Shown here in pieces: positions 53,687 to 62,862 of a DNA stretch of 64,000 nucleotides (within the stretch, counting starts at the first letter, position 1; the number at the start of each line of letters is the position of its first letter). Source of the stretch: Capronia americana (taxonomy: Eukaryota > Ascomycota > Eurotiomycetes > Chaetothyriales > Herpotrichiellaceae). A model generated the notes under the pieces. That model did no database searches and was not told the origin of the DNA. It saw only the letters and a program-made list of their open reading frames with translations. The stretch spans positions 1,674,001-1,738,000 of the forward strand of contig JADWQD010000005.1 in assembly GCA_016110215.1 (NCBI GenBank). The letters are read 5' to 3'. The position numbers and the translations under genes are program-made.

Positions 53687-54499
53687 TCACTTAACGCCCT
53701 GTCTCTCCAACTCCCTCTCCCTCTCGAGCACGGATTCCTCGAATTTGATGAGAAACACGGTTCGATTAGGCCATACGTCCGTGCTGGTATTATGCGCACT
53801 CGCCTTGCAAGCAAAGCCCGCGGAATCACAAACCCCCTCGATGATCCCAGCAATATACGCCGCCACCGACAATTGGTTCATCTCCTTGGGAACAGAGATA
53901 TATTGATTCGTCATCGGCGTGTTGTCAATGATCATATACTCGCCGGGATTCGTCGTGCTTTGCTCCAGACTGTCCGCCGGCCGCGAGAACAGCAACGGAT
54001 ACAGTTTCGTCGTCAGCAGGTTCAACAACGGCAACAACCTCAATGGTCGATTTGAATCCGCTCTTCCGCTCCCACTGCTCCCTCCTCCACTGGTGCTCGA
54101 GCCGCCCATCGGACTTGCCCTGTACAGCAGTAGATCCAACAACTTGACACCCAAGGGATATCCCTGCTCGTTCAGTCTTTTCTCGAAGTCCTGAATGCCC
54201 TTGACTCTCTTGTGTGCATAAGAGACCATCTCCATAAACAGGAACGCGAAGCTGGATCTGGACAATTCGGCATTGCGGGAGCGGTTGAGGTTGCGGTCAT
54301 AGATTGTCTTGCGGGTCGAGGGGTAGCGCAGCGTGGAGGTCGAGGTTATGGAGGTGGGTGTGCCTGAGGCAGGGCGATCACCTCGATCAGGGAGGATTGT
54401 GGTGGCCGAGGACGAGGCGGAGTATTGGGAGAGATGTCTGGACGGGGAGGAGGTGTGACTGGGGGGATAGTTTGTCAGGGAGGAGGGAATGGCGGCCAT
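53687..54499 (-). CDS. TRS31: TRAPP complex subunit TRS31/TRAPPC5 (Bet3 family)
   Basis: 270 aa, one exon. A Ser/Thr/Pro-rich head of about 65 residues precedes TRKTIYDRNLNRSRNAELSR and SFAFLFMEMVSYAHKRVKGI. The rest of the Bet3-like fold follows: DFEKRLNEQGYPLGVKLLDL, YMIIDNTPMTNQYISVPKEM, LSVAAYIAGIIEGVCDSAGF, and KFEESVLEREREL at the end. TRAPP is the Golgi tether and Rab1/Rab11 exchange factor; this subunit joins the core. A Gly/Ser-rich insert (GGSSTSGGGSSGSGR) sits in the middle loop and is a lineage feature rather than damage. The antisense open frames are shadows. Confidence 0.94.
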   Translation of the reverse strand: MAAIPSSLTNYPPSHTSSPSRHLSQYSASSSATTILPDRGDRPASGTPTSITSTSTLRYPSTRKTIYDRNLNRSRNAELSRSSFAFLFMEMVSYAHKRVKGIQDFEKRLNEQGYPLGVKLLDLLLYRASPMGGSSTSGGGSSGSGRADSNRPLRLLPLLNLLTTKLYPLLFSRPADSLEQSTTNPGEYMIIDNTPMTNQYISVPKEMNQLSVAAYIAGIIEGVCDSAGFACKASAHNTSTDVWPNRTVFLIKFEESVLERERELERQGVK

Positions 54500-55619
54500 G
54501 GATCCTTACAACGGGAAGGATAGTGAGTATTAAGCTCTATATCATCTTGGTGACATTGTGTCTTACTGAAAAAGAAGTGAACGTCGGTGAGAATGGCCTG
54601 GAGGGGCGGACACGACGGAGCACTCATCGACGGTACTGTACGATACGGAGTACTGTGAGTGCCCATAAACGACAGAGGAAGGTTTTCCGAGAAATTTCTG
54701 CGGGGAAGGTTAGTCTCTTCGCTCCACCTTCCTGCATTGAAAGCTGAGTACTCGGTAGTATGTTGAATGTGCCCGGAGTTGAAACAGAAACATGATCCCG
54801 CTAAGTATAAGAACATTTGACCCAGGGGCTTCCAAATTCACTAGTACTGTACTTCCAGTCTCGAAGCTCCGGGATGGCTTTGCGCACGTCGGACAGACAG
54901 CCGCGTTCCCCTCTCTTTATCGCCAGTGTAGTGTAATTAATCGTCACGCGTTGTCCATGGGTCGATGGCCACGAGCCAAGTCCATATCGGACAGCGCGAC
55001 GTACTGTAGGTCCAAAGGTAGCGTAGCGTAGCGAATCATCACGACCAGCACGACCAGCACGGCGTTCAGGTACGTACGTACGTAGGTGGGTGGGTGGGTG
55101 GACGGGTCGGGAGCTGCGTCGGAAAACTGCTCGACGAAAAAAGCAACAATGTTCGCAAGTCACTGTAGAAGGATCATATCTCAGATCTCATGTTCAACTA
55201 AAGACTGACCGGGCTAGCTCAGTTGTCAGCACCACATATCCCGGTATAGTGCATCTTCTGCTTTGAGAATGCCTGTCCTGCAATAGACGCGTTGACGTGG
55301 TAGTGTAATAGGGCAGTTAACAAGAGCTGGAGAGGGGTGCCTTGCGGCTTCTCGAGTTGTGGGATCGCAACTGTCACGCAAGTCTGACACATGCATGACT
55401 ACGGTCCCAGCTGGGGCGATCCGAAGTGCGGCTTGGAGTTGGCAGCCGGGTAGTGTTCAGGTATGTTGTTGAAGCTGGCTACTGTTGCTGACCTCCCCTT
55501 GATAGATTCACTCTGACCGACATTCTTGACCGGTTCCAACACTGCTGCCATAGATGTTTACGTGGTCTCAACGACACGTGCCAATCATTGGATCTGTCTC
55601 TGCGCACCGAGTCCCCCGT
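54500..55619. promoter_or_regulatory. Intergenic, 1.12 kb, TRS31 upstream region and NAD kinase 3' flank
   Basis: Holds a (TACG)n run and a G-rich tract (listed next), and a 6-base inverted repeat (accggg 55208 / cccggt 55245) with a tRNA-D-arm-like sequence between them. No gene is supported. Confidence 0.45.
55071..55111. repeat. TACG microsatellite joined to a G-quadruplex-type tract
   Basis: tacg repeated about 3.5 times, then a ggtgggtgggtgggtgg run with further ggg groups after it. Five runs of three G are spaced 1-5 bases apart on the plus strand. Confidence 0.7.
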
Positions 55620-57364
55620 CTATGTCGCGTTCACCTGTAAATCCGCTTCTTTCTTGTTTATCAGCCGATCAGTCTGTGCTAGCTGTGCCTCCCATTCGTG
55701 GTACGCCTTCTGTCGCTGTCTAGAGTTCCACTGTAAGGTTCTGGATATACTGTTGACCCAATCTTCACTTCGACGGCCCGGGGGCATGACGTTGGCGAAG
55801 GGATATCTGGAGGCGGAGATTGTTACATAGTCACCCGGGAAGAGTTCGATTCTGCGTTCCTGTCAGTTTCCGTCCCCTTCCGCAAACCGGGTATTTGGAT
55901 TTGGGACTTGCCTTTCTCTCCCGTCGAAGCTTGCCCAGGAATGCGACCTTGCATCATACGGAACTCCCAATCGAAGGACAATGGTGTCCGGGAGAATGAT
56001 GGGGCGGAATGAAAGCGTATGTGCACAGATAGCCGTCACGAGGATGACCGGATTCTCCGGGTGACACAGTGACCCACCAGCAGCAAGATTGTATGCAGTC
56101 GACCCGGTGGGAGTAGCCACACAAATTCCGTCCGCTTGCACCGTTGTCAAGTGTTCTTCATCTCCAAAGAGCTCAATGGTGGACATGGTCGGATTAGGTC
56201 CCCTGTCGACGACGATATCATTGAGGATCTCAAACGTTCGGTCTGGCCTGTGCGTGTTTCGATCATCAGCCTCCTCGCCGATCAGCTCTTCGACGATGTC
56301 TCGGCGCTCGGCGTCGTCGTCCCGTCGGTGGGATCGCATCACCGTGCCTTCGAAGCGTAGTCGTAGACTGATCGTTACGCCGTCTTTGAGCGCTTGCGAG
56401 AGAATGTGCTGATAGTTTTCGAAGTCGAATTTCGTGAGAAAGCCCAAAGAGCCCAGGGCGAAGGACAGGACGGGTGGTACCACCCGCTGAAACAGCCAGC
56501 TGGCGTAAAGAACGGTCCCGTCGCCGCCGAGGGTAACGACAAAATCGAACGTGTGAGGATGTCGCCGGGCCAGCTCCGTGTTCCAGTACTTGAGCCGGTC
56601 TCCAACGCTAGGATCTTCGGCAATAAGACCTTCGGCATCGAAGGCTGGGTTATCCTTCAGATTGTCCTCGACGTAGACGATGTAGGGCACAGATCGGTCC
56701 TTCGATAACAGCCATCTCGTCACCTCCCTCGTCTTGACGATCAACGTTTTGTCATATATCTTTGTGAGCAGGAAAATGGCCCGCACTTTCAGCTTGACCT
56801 TCAGATTGCCCAGTCTCTTTGCAAGGGTGCGTACACTGATAGCCATATCACTCAGTTGCTTCTTCGTGAGCAGGCGAGATTGGGTCGTGCGGACCAGATC
56901 TTTGGTCGAGTCCCAGTCGTTCTGGTCGGACTTGAACTCCGACTCGACCTCATCGATCTGTTCCAGTTGGGACTCGACTTTGGGTTGTTGGCCGAGGGAG
57001 CTCTTCTCGACGAGTTTGTGCACCAGACATTGTGACATTGACCGTCCAGGCGTGATTCTCTTGGGCCTTTCGACTGTGGGGGTCTCGAGGAGGACGGTTG
57101 ACGACTTGCGACGGCGCACTCCTTCGGTGTCGAAGACAACCTGTGAAGGGAAAGCATCAGCCACTCGAGGTCCGGATGGCGGCTGGGGGAACTCACCTCT
57201 ATCTTTCTATTGTATTCGTCTTCACTACTCGAGCCGCTATGGTGAAACTGCCAGAGTGATCCGCGTTAGTCTGTGGTCCTTGAATTCGTGCTGGCACATA
57301 CATCATCGGGCAGGCGGTCGCCAATGCTGTGGCTCAAGTGAGGGGCAACATTCGAGTCCGACAT
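55620..57364 (-). CDS. NAD kinase (ATP-NAD kinase family), with one GC-AG intron
   Basis: Exons 57364-57302, 57247-57197, 57140-55912 and 55851-55620 join to 524 aa. Introns are 54, 56 and 60 bases. The last one starts with GCAAGT instead of GT. Without it the frame would stop early, while splicing restores the conserved tail RERIELFPGDYVTISASRYP. Core motifs are VTLGGDGTVLYASWLFQ (the GGDG loop), LGSLGFLTKFDFENY, TFEILNDIVVDRGPNP, and the ADGICVATPTGSTAYNLAAG signature. The enzyme phosphorylates NAD to NADP; the form resembles cytosolic Utr1/Yef1 rather than the mitochondrial Pos5. The N-terminal 150 residues are charged and disordered. The start is the first ATG of an acidic leader (SDSNVAPHLSHS). 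Confidence 0.94.
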
Positions 57365-57845
57365 TGTCGTGTCTAGGATGAGGAAAGAGGGACAGATGTC
57401 TCGGTCAGGATGCCATGATCAATCTAGCACAGCGCCGGTGCAATGTTGCTCCAATCTGAACTCGCACGCACTGCTCGTACCGGGCTCCGTCTGAAAGGAA
57501 TATTCATCATGAACTGTGTCCAATGACGAAAGAGTCGCACAGTGCATGGCGTCGGTGGCCCGCGGGTGTTTGCTTATGTAAATCACTCCAGAGATCTTTA
57601 CTGACTAACAATCCATTTCTGGACAACACATCAGCATCGATATGAGGCCGAGTCTCTCTAGTGGTGTGATCAGTGGGCGAGAACCATCTTCCAAGCCGAT
57701 CGAGGCCGGAAAAGGACACCGAAGCCCAGATGCTATTCGAGAAGCTTGTCCTATCTATATACAACAATCAAATTCTTCGCTCATTGGGTATCATCACGCT
57801 GTTTGTTCTTGGTCATAATCATAAGTTCGTAACGGCCACCCCAAT
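57365..57845. other. Intergenic, 0.48 kb
   Basis: NAD kinase upstream region and UBP16-like 3' flank. No feature is supported. Confidence 0.4.
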
Positions 57846-59789
57846 TCAAAGTACTGATACAACCGTTGATCCTCTGGCATGCGAGTCTTGGACATGATCC
57901 GGTACGTCAGTCGCCGTCTTCATGGCAGGGAATACCAACTCGTTCTGCTTCTCCTGTTCTTCGGCCGGAGCCTTAGCAGGCGAGCTGCTCTCAGACGATG
58001 CAGATGTCGTGTCTCGCGAAAACTCGCTGGATAGATCAATTTCAGAGGCTGACCCAAGAACATCATCGTCGGACGCTTTGCTCATTATATCCTGCGATGC
58101 GTTCGACGGGTCCTGGGCTGGCTCGGGGCGGCTCTGCGGAAACCCAGCCTCAATCTCCTCCATGTCAAGCTCCGTTCTGATGGGAGGCGCTGCGCCTTGG
58201 ACTGCGGCCTCCCTTTGTGGTCTTGTCGGAGGCAAGGAGGACGTGGCTTCGTAAAACAGCATGAAAGCATTCCCACGAGCCAGCACTTCGTCCTCAGAGA
58301 TCTTGGTCACTCTCTCGTCGTTGAAGGAAAACCAGTCCTTATCTCGCTTTCCGAGTGCAATGTAGTGGCCATCATGGTGGCTGCCATAATGCGTGACAAC
58401 GCATTTCAGCTCGTAAACGGCCTCGACAGTATTATCTCCCTCGTCAAGTGGAGCACACCATCTACTCAAAAAGTCCAATCTTGCCGGAAAGCTGACCGGT
58501 GCTGTATTCTTCAATTGATTCCCGTAGTTATCGAAAATGCTTCGGTTGATGTGCAAAACCAGGTCCTTGGGTAAACGTCCGATTGTGACTTGTTTTGCTT
58601 TGGTGCGCAACACGGACCGGATTTCTTTTTCAACCTCGTCGCTCGATGCCTCGGCCTTGTTGTTGTTATTGGCATCTGTGGATTTGGCGGCCCTCTCAGC
58701 TCGCGCCAGTCTTGTACAGTTCTCACATTCGACTCCCTCGATGCTCTCTGGTGTAGTGTATTCGTCGAGCAAGGTCTTGACATTGCTCTCACCTTGCAGT
58801 CCGAGGTTCAATGTCAGACAATTGAACTGAGTGAGAGAAAGACCTTCGGTGAAGCCGCAAGTCTCGCATACGAGGCACTGTGCGGTCATGCCTTCGATGG
58901 GATTGCGCAACTCGTAGCGTGGCAGGGGTGATGGCGAATTGGGGCGACCGACATTGGACTCTTGCTGTGTCGCGATATGCTCTTCCAAGACGACTCTGGG
59001 GGCGTCGGATGTTTCCACTGTGCTCAGACACTCCAGGCCAGCGGTGGTAGGACGTCTCATGCGCTTTGAATACTGTTTAGCCTCCTTTTCAACCGCGTCA
59101 AGGACCCGCGAGAAATATTCTTGCGCATCCTGTTGTTGCCAACTGTCCATCGATTTCAGGACTCTGGGTGTCCAAAGGACGGTCGCCCGACAACTCGAAC
59201 CCGCCAGTTGCTCAAGAAAAGCCACCAGTGCCCGATGTGTCGGCGCCGGTATGTCGTATATGTCGCACAACCTCTCACTCTCCACCAGGTACTCGAAAAA
59301 TGCTGGCAGAGAGGCGAACCCTTGGAGGACACTGTTCTGATAGCAGGAGTTGTCCCAGTTTCCCAGACCGGGAGGCCCAATGTCACTACCCAAGGACATC
59401 AAAGGACCTGACAAGCTCCTAACCTTCTGCAGTGCCAAGGGTAATTGTGGCTGTCCAAATATCCTCCGCACGGCCTCTTGTTTTGCAAGCATGTCTCCGA
59501 AGTTGGCCGGTTTGAATTTTGCTTCTTCCGGACTAAGGTGCCCCAGACGGACCAAGCCATATTGCATGGCGTAAATCAGAGGAGACGGGGTGATGTATAG
59601 GATCGATTCGTAGATGGATCGCTTGATCGTGGACGGCCAGGCGTCGAACAAGGATAAAGCATAATATCCCAATACTAGCAAGGCAAAGGTAGATATGATC
59701 TTGGTCTGCGTAGGATACGAGGTGGTCTGCGTGTGAGAGCCAAAGTCGTAGGATGGGCTTTCGTTTGCCCTAGCCGGGAGGTTGCTCAT
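57846..59789 (-). CDS. Ubiquitin carboxyl-terminal hydrolase, UBP16/UBP1-like, membrane-anchored
   Basis: 647 aa, one exon. A hydrophobic segment near residues 30-48 (IISTFALLVLGYYALSLFDA) is an N-terminal anchor, as in yeast Ubp16 (mitochondrial outer membrane) and Ubp1. The Cys box is PPGLGNWDNSCYQNSVLQGF, with the nucleophile Cys and the preceding Asn. WQQQDAQEYFSRVLDAVEKE follows, then a zinc-binding CLVCETCGF...CENCTR pair. The His box is VTHYGSHHDGHYIALGKRDK with FSFNDERVTK. The tail of about 110 residues is acidic and Ser-rich. The canonical Gly before Asn in the Cys box is Asp here; related fungal enzymes share this, so activity is still expected. Confidence 0.92.
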   Translation of the reverse strand: MSNLPARANESPSYDFGSHTQTTSYPTQTKIISTFALLVLGYYALSLFDAWPSTIKRSIYESILYITPSPLIYAMQYGLVRLGHLSPEEAKFKPANFGDMLAKQEAVRRIFGQPQLPLALQKVRSLSGPLMSLGSDIGPPGLGNWDNSCYQNSVLQGFASLPAFFEYLVESERLCDIYDIPAPTHRALVAFLEQLAGSSCRATVLWTPRVLKSMDSWQQQDAQEYFSRVLDAVEKEAKQYSKRMRRPTTAGLECLSTVETSDAPRVVLEEHIATQQESNVGRPNSPSPLPRYELRNPIEGMTAQCLVCETCGFTEGLSLTQFNCLTLNLGLQGESNVKTLLDEYTTPESIEGVECENCTRLARAERAAKSTDANNNNKAEASSDEVEKEIRSVLRTKAKQVTIGRLPKDLVLHINRSIFDNYGNQLKNTAPVSFPARLDFLSRWCAPLDEGDNTVEAVYELKCVVTHYGSHHDGHYIALGKRDKDWFSFNDERVTKISEDEVLARGNAFMLFYEATSSLPPTRPQREAAVQGAAPPIRTELDMEEIEAGFPQSRPEPAQDPSNASQDIMSKASDDDVLGSASEIDLSSEFSRDTTSASSESSSPAKAPAEEQEKQNELVFPAMKTATDVPDHVQDSHARGSTVVSVL

Positions 59790-60161
59790 GTCGATCCGAA
59801 GGACGCGAGCAGGGAGCTTTTGAGGGGACGTTCGCTATTCGGAAAGTGGGTGAAGGAGTTTCTCCCATGGGTACCAATTCAGGGAGGGGGAGGGAGAGGG
59901 AGAGGGAGAGATGGCTTCGTGGCCCCCGTAGCTATTTCCGATGGGTGCTTCGGTTCTATCACGTTCTTCAGTCAAGAACAGGCTGCTTTGAGATGACGAA
60001 CAAACAGCGCAATGGTTTAAGAGGCAAACGCCGAGATGACATCGCTTCCAATTGCGGCCATTCTGAGCAGCCTTGGCACCATACCACAAGGTCGCCGTCG
60101 TGCAAGCCGTAGAGTAGACTGCCAACAGGCAAACAGAGGCCGTTGGTTGTCAATGCCAAAT
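59790..60161. promoter_or_regulatory. UBP16-like promoter region with purine tract
   Basis: 372 bases. It contains a homopurine stretch (next entry). Nothing else is seen. Confidence 0.4.
59881..59910. repeat. Homopurine G/A tract
   Basis: About 30 bases of only A and G, with repeated ggag groups, 90-120 bases upstream of the UBP16-like start. Confidence 0.75.
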
Positions 60162-60989
60162 TCAGTTGTTATTGTCTTCTAGTGAAGTAGATTTACGTTT
60201 GCGCGAGGTGGCGCTAGCCGGGAGGAGGGACGCTGCATCCGATGCTCCTTCCATTAATATATCATGACTTGTGCCCTCGCTGGGCTCATCCTCAGATGGC
60301 AGAGTGGAGGTGCCCTTGGCCAATTCTCTGGCCTGCCTTGAGACGCGTGATCTCTCTTCCAGCTCGCTCAACGCCAGCCCAGGGTTTCCGGATGCATGCT
60401 TTACCCACCATCTCTCCCACAACCATTCCAAAGCTTGCTCCGTCATCTTCTTCAAAAGCGTCACACTGGGGATGTTACCGTGCGTGACTTGATGTCGGAT
60501 ATCAACAAATCTTTGCGGCATGCCAATCGTAGCTGCGTGAGCGTACATGGAGTTCTCGCCTTTGCCAGCGCTAGCCGAAACGGCTGCCACCTCCTCGTCG
60601 CTTTCAGCTGCGCTGTCCTCTTTGGCCATCCCGGCGGCATGTGAGCGAGCAACGTCACGATCGACGAATGCGTTGACAAACCTCGCGAAAGCCATAGCGT
60701 AGATGCTCTGCATTGCCGACTCGGAAATGATTGTAGCTGATGAATTTCTTCTCGCTTTATCGTGCAGTAAGGCCTCGGTCAGGCTTGCAGTAGCTACCAT
60801 GGCCGGGGGAAGCTGTCCAGCTTTGAACATCCAAAGATTGACCTTGTCAATGGCCCGCTGTCTCATGTCGTGTGGTGAATCTGATCCTGTCGCGGAAAAC
60901 ACATCCTGTTTCGTGTGGTTGGGGAAGAACCAGTCTCGGACCAAGGCAAGGTAAGACTGGTGTCTCCATGGTGGAAATTGCAAAACCAT
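60162..60989 (-). CDS. LAS1: LAS1-like HEPN ribonuclease, ITS2 processing
   Basis: 275 aa from ATG 60989, which opens MVLQFPPWRHQSYLALVRDW, close to the start of known Las1 proteins. The HEPN domain continues AIDKVNLWMFKAGQLPPAMV, TASLTEALLHDKARRN and SESAMQSIYAMAFARFVNAF. It has the catalytic Rx3-6H motif in FVDIRHQVTHGNIPS. Las1 cuts ITS2 during 60S ribosome assembly with Grc3 in the nucleolus. The C-terminus is basic and acidic mixed (RKRKSTSLEDNNN). It is shorter than most fungal Las1, mainly because the long tail is missing. The frame continues upstream without a stop to 61322, but that part has no conserved blocks. Confidence 0.85.
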   Translation of the reverse strand: MVLQFPPWRHQSYLALVRDWFFPNHTKQDVFSATGSDSPHDMRQRAIDKVNLWMFKAGQLPPAMVATASLTEALLHDKARRNSSATIISESAMQSIYAMAFARFVNAFVDRDVARSHAAGMAKEDSAAESDEEVAAVSASAGKGENSMYAHAATIGMPQRFVDIRHQVTHGNIPSVTLLKKMTEQALEWLWERWWVKHASGNPGLALSELEERSRVSRQARELAKGTSTLPSEDEPSEGTSHDILMEGASDAASLLPASATSRKRKSTSLEDNNN

Positions 60990-61743
60990 GGTTCTGAAGG
61001 TGACCCTAGCAAGGAACGGTGGTTTGGTAAAGACTGCGCTAGGAGCTGGCCGCTCTTCGTCGGATATATCACCGGAACTAGACCAAGGGGAAAGACGCAA
61101 CGAGGAATGCTCGGGGCCGAAACTGAAAATTTGAGATGACGACTCCGCGTAGGGAGCCGGCCCTCGATGGTTGCTCCCTTCGTTACGTATCGCTGTTGAT
61201 CTCGCAGGACAGTACGGAGTCTTGCGTGGACACTGTTGCCCAGTACTCGTAGAGATCTGCTTTCTGTTTTGGCTGCTGGGGACGAATCTCCAGATCCGAG
61301 TTTCGTCGCGGTGAGAGCGCACAGGCCAGGTGCACGGGCGGCTGTGTCGAATGGGGAAATGACGGGGGGGGTTCGAGGTGGGGGCTAAGGTGGGGGGATT
61401 GCAACCACTTCAGCGATTGGCCCGCAATCAAGTACATCCCTCCACAAACCTGCTCTGCAGGCGCAGGGGACGCCGTGTACGAAAGTCTAGAACCTGCCCC
61501 GAGAACCAGATTTCTATGTTCCAGGGCGGCTGAGGAAGTACGAGGTCACATGTACGAAGCAGGAAGCAAGTGACAATAATACATCGGTTTGAATTTTGTT
61601 CTAATCTAGCTGGGATGTCCAACGAGCTTCTGAGGGCCGTCACAAAGGGGGTATCATCGCTCCAAAGAACAAGTCATGGACACTGCTGTCGGTGCCAGAC
61701 ATGTACAAGAAATTCGCTGGTCGTTATGCTCGTCAATCGTGCC
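60990..61743. promoter_or_regulatory. LAS1 upstream region with G-rich tract; 3' flank of next gene
   Basis: 754 bases. The run of G groups at 61353-61397 is listed separately. An open frame upstream of LAS1 is not conserved. Confidence 0.4.
61353..61397. repeat. G-rich tract, possible quadruplex
   Basis: Four groups of four or more G within 45 bases on the plus strand (gggg, a run of eight G, ggggg, gggggg), in the region upstream of LAS1. Confidence 0.7.
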
Positions 61744-62862
61744 TCAGATCCACCCATAACCAGTATCTTGGGTATAATCTGATGGATAGTATGCGCTGTT
61801 CATCTGCCTCAGGGTCGCCAAATACTGGGAGGCTAGAGGCTCTGGCCGTGGTTCGAGGCCATACGTCAAATGGCTCGCAATGGATTGGGAGTCGTACTGA
61901 GTGGCAGCAGGAATATGCCACTTCTGGTCGGCTTCTTCCTGCTTAATTTCTTGCTGAGTGTCATCAGTCTGGTCGACGCCGTCTTCTTCTCCCTCATCCT
62001 CGCCCTCCTCGCCCTCCTCCTCGTCGTCGCCGTCCTGCTCTGTTGGCTCAAAGGATTCCTCCAATTTCAGCCCCTTCCTCCCTGAACCTGAAAATCCACC
62101 GAACAGAAGGGACGATGATTGGACTTCGGCGGGAGAGTCATACAGACCCATGGCAACCAATTCCTCCGAGCTATCCTTTGACTTTGTGTTGATGTTTCCA
62201 AGCGTTAGGGTGTCAAGCCTGATGTTCTGCAGTGGCAGGCAATCCGGAGAGGATGGTGCTGTTTGGACATTTGGGTCCATCAATATCTGATTGACATGCC
62301 ATGATGGTTGCATTGAAGGTGGATGTGCATAAGAAGGAAGAGAGTATGCATCGGGTTTGCAATGACTCGGCCATGTCTGTGGACAATATTCTTGGCCTTC
62401 AAACGAAAGGCTCGCGTCTTGGCCCCGCAGATCGTCGAGAGGTGTGAAGAGTTCCTGGATCTGGGGCTCGTTCATCTGAGGATAGGCAACCGGTGTGATA
62501 AGTCCATTGACTTGAGCCGTCGAGAAGCCCCAACACGACGAGTCCCCCCCATTGACAGTCGGACTGAGATTGAAGTTCGATGCCTCGAAATAGTCTGGAT
62601 GCCAACTAACCGGCCGGGATCGTACCATTGTTGCATTCTGCCATTGAGGGTCTGAGCGAAGATGGTCGACAACAGATCTTGTTCTTGATGACGGAGCGGC
62701 AGTCGTGGTTTTCCTCCGGCCCAGATTCCGCGGGCTGCTATTCCGGCTATTAGGTTTGACGATTTTGGTGGGGCGGGCGAAATAAGACGTATCGTTTGCA
62801 GAGACGCCAGAATTGTAGGTCATGTCTGGAGGAGGGTAACTCCATTGCTGGAAGGCGGCCAT
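61744..62862 (-). CDS. Hypothetical fungal protein, possibly a nuclear regulator
   Basis: 372 aa from ATG 62862. The open frame reaches 62991, and the intervening 43 residues may also be coding. No known domain. It is Ser/Pro/Gln-rich, with a basic patch (NLGRRKTTTAAPSSRTRS) near the N-terminus and short islands that look conserved: MNEPQIQELFTPLDDLRG, then LDTLTLGNI and MGLYDSPAEVQSSS, then SGSGRKGLKLEESFEP. A very acidic run (DGDDEEEGEEGEDEGEEDG) and an EIKQEEADQKW end follow. There is no signal peptide or membrane segment. This composition suits a nuclear protein; I do not recognise it further. Confidence 0.6.
   Translation of the reverse strand: MAAFQQWSYPPPDMTYNSGVSANDTSYFARPTKIVKPNSRNSSPRNLGRRKTTTAAPSSRTRSVVDHLRSDPQWQNATMVRSRPVSWHPDYFEASNFNLSPTVNGGDSSCWGFSTAQVNGLITPVAYPQMNEPQIQELFTPLDDLRGQDASLSFEGQEYCPQTWPSHCKPDAYSLPSYAHPPSMQPSWHVNQILMDPNVQTAPSSPDCLPLQNIRLDTLTLGNINTKSKDSSEELVAMGLYDSPAEVQSSSLLFGGFSGSGRKGLKLEESFEPTEQDGDDEEEGEEGEDEGEEDGVDQTDDTQQEIKQEEADQKWHIPAATQYDSQSIASHLTYGLEPRPEPLASQYLATLRQMNSAYYPSDYTQDTGYGWI

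Noticed and set aside
55208..55275. tRNA-like sequence (GGGCTAGCTCAGTTG)
   Set aside because: Only a D-arm resemblance; no matching acceptor stem, anticodon arm or T-loop follows.
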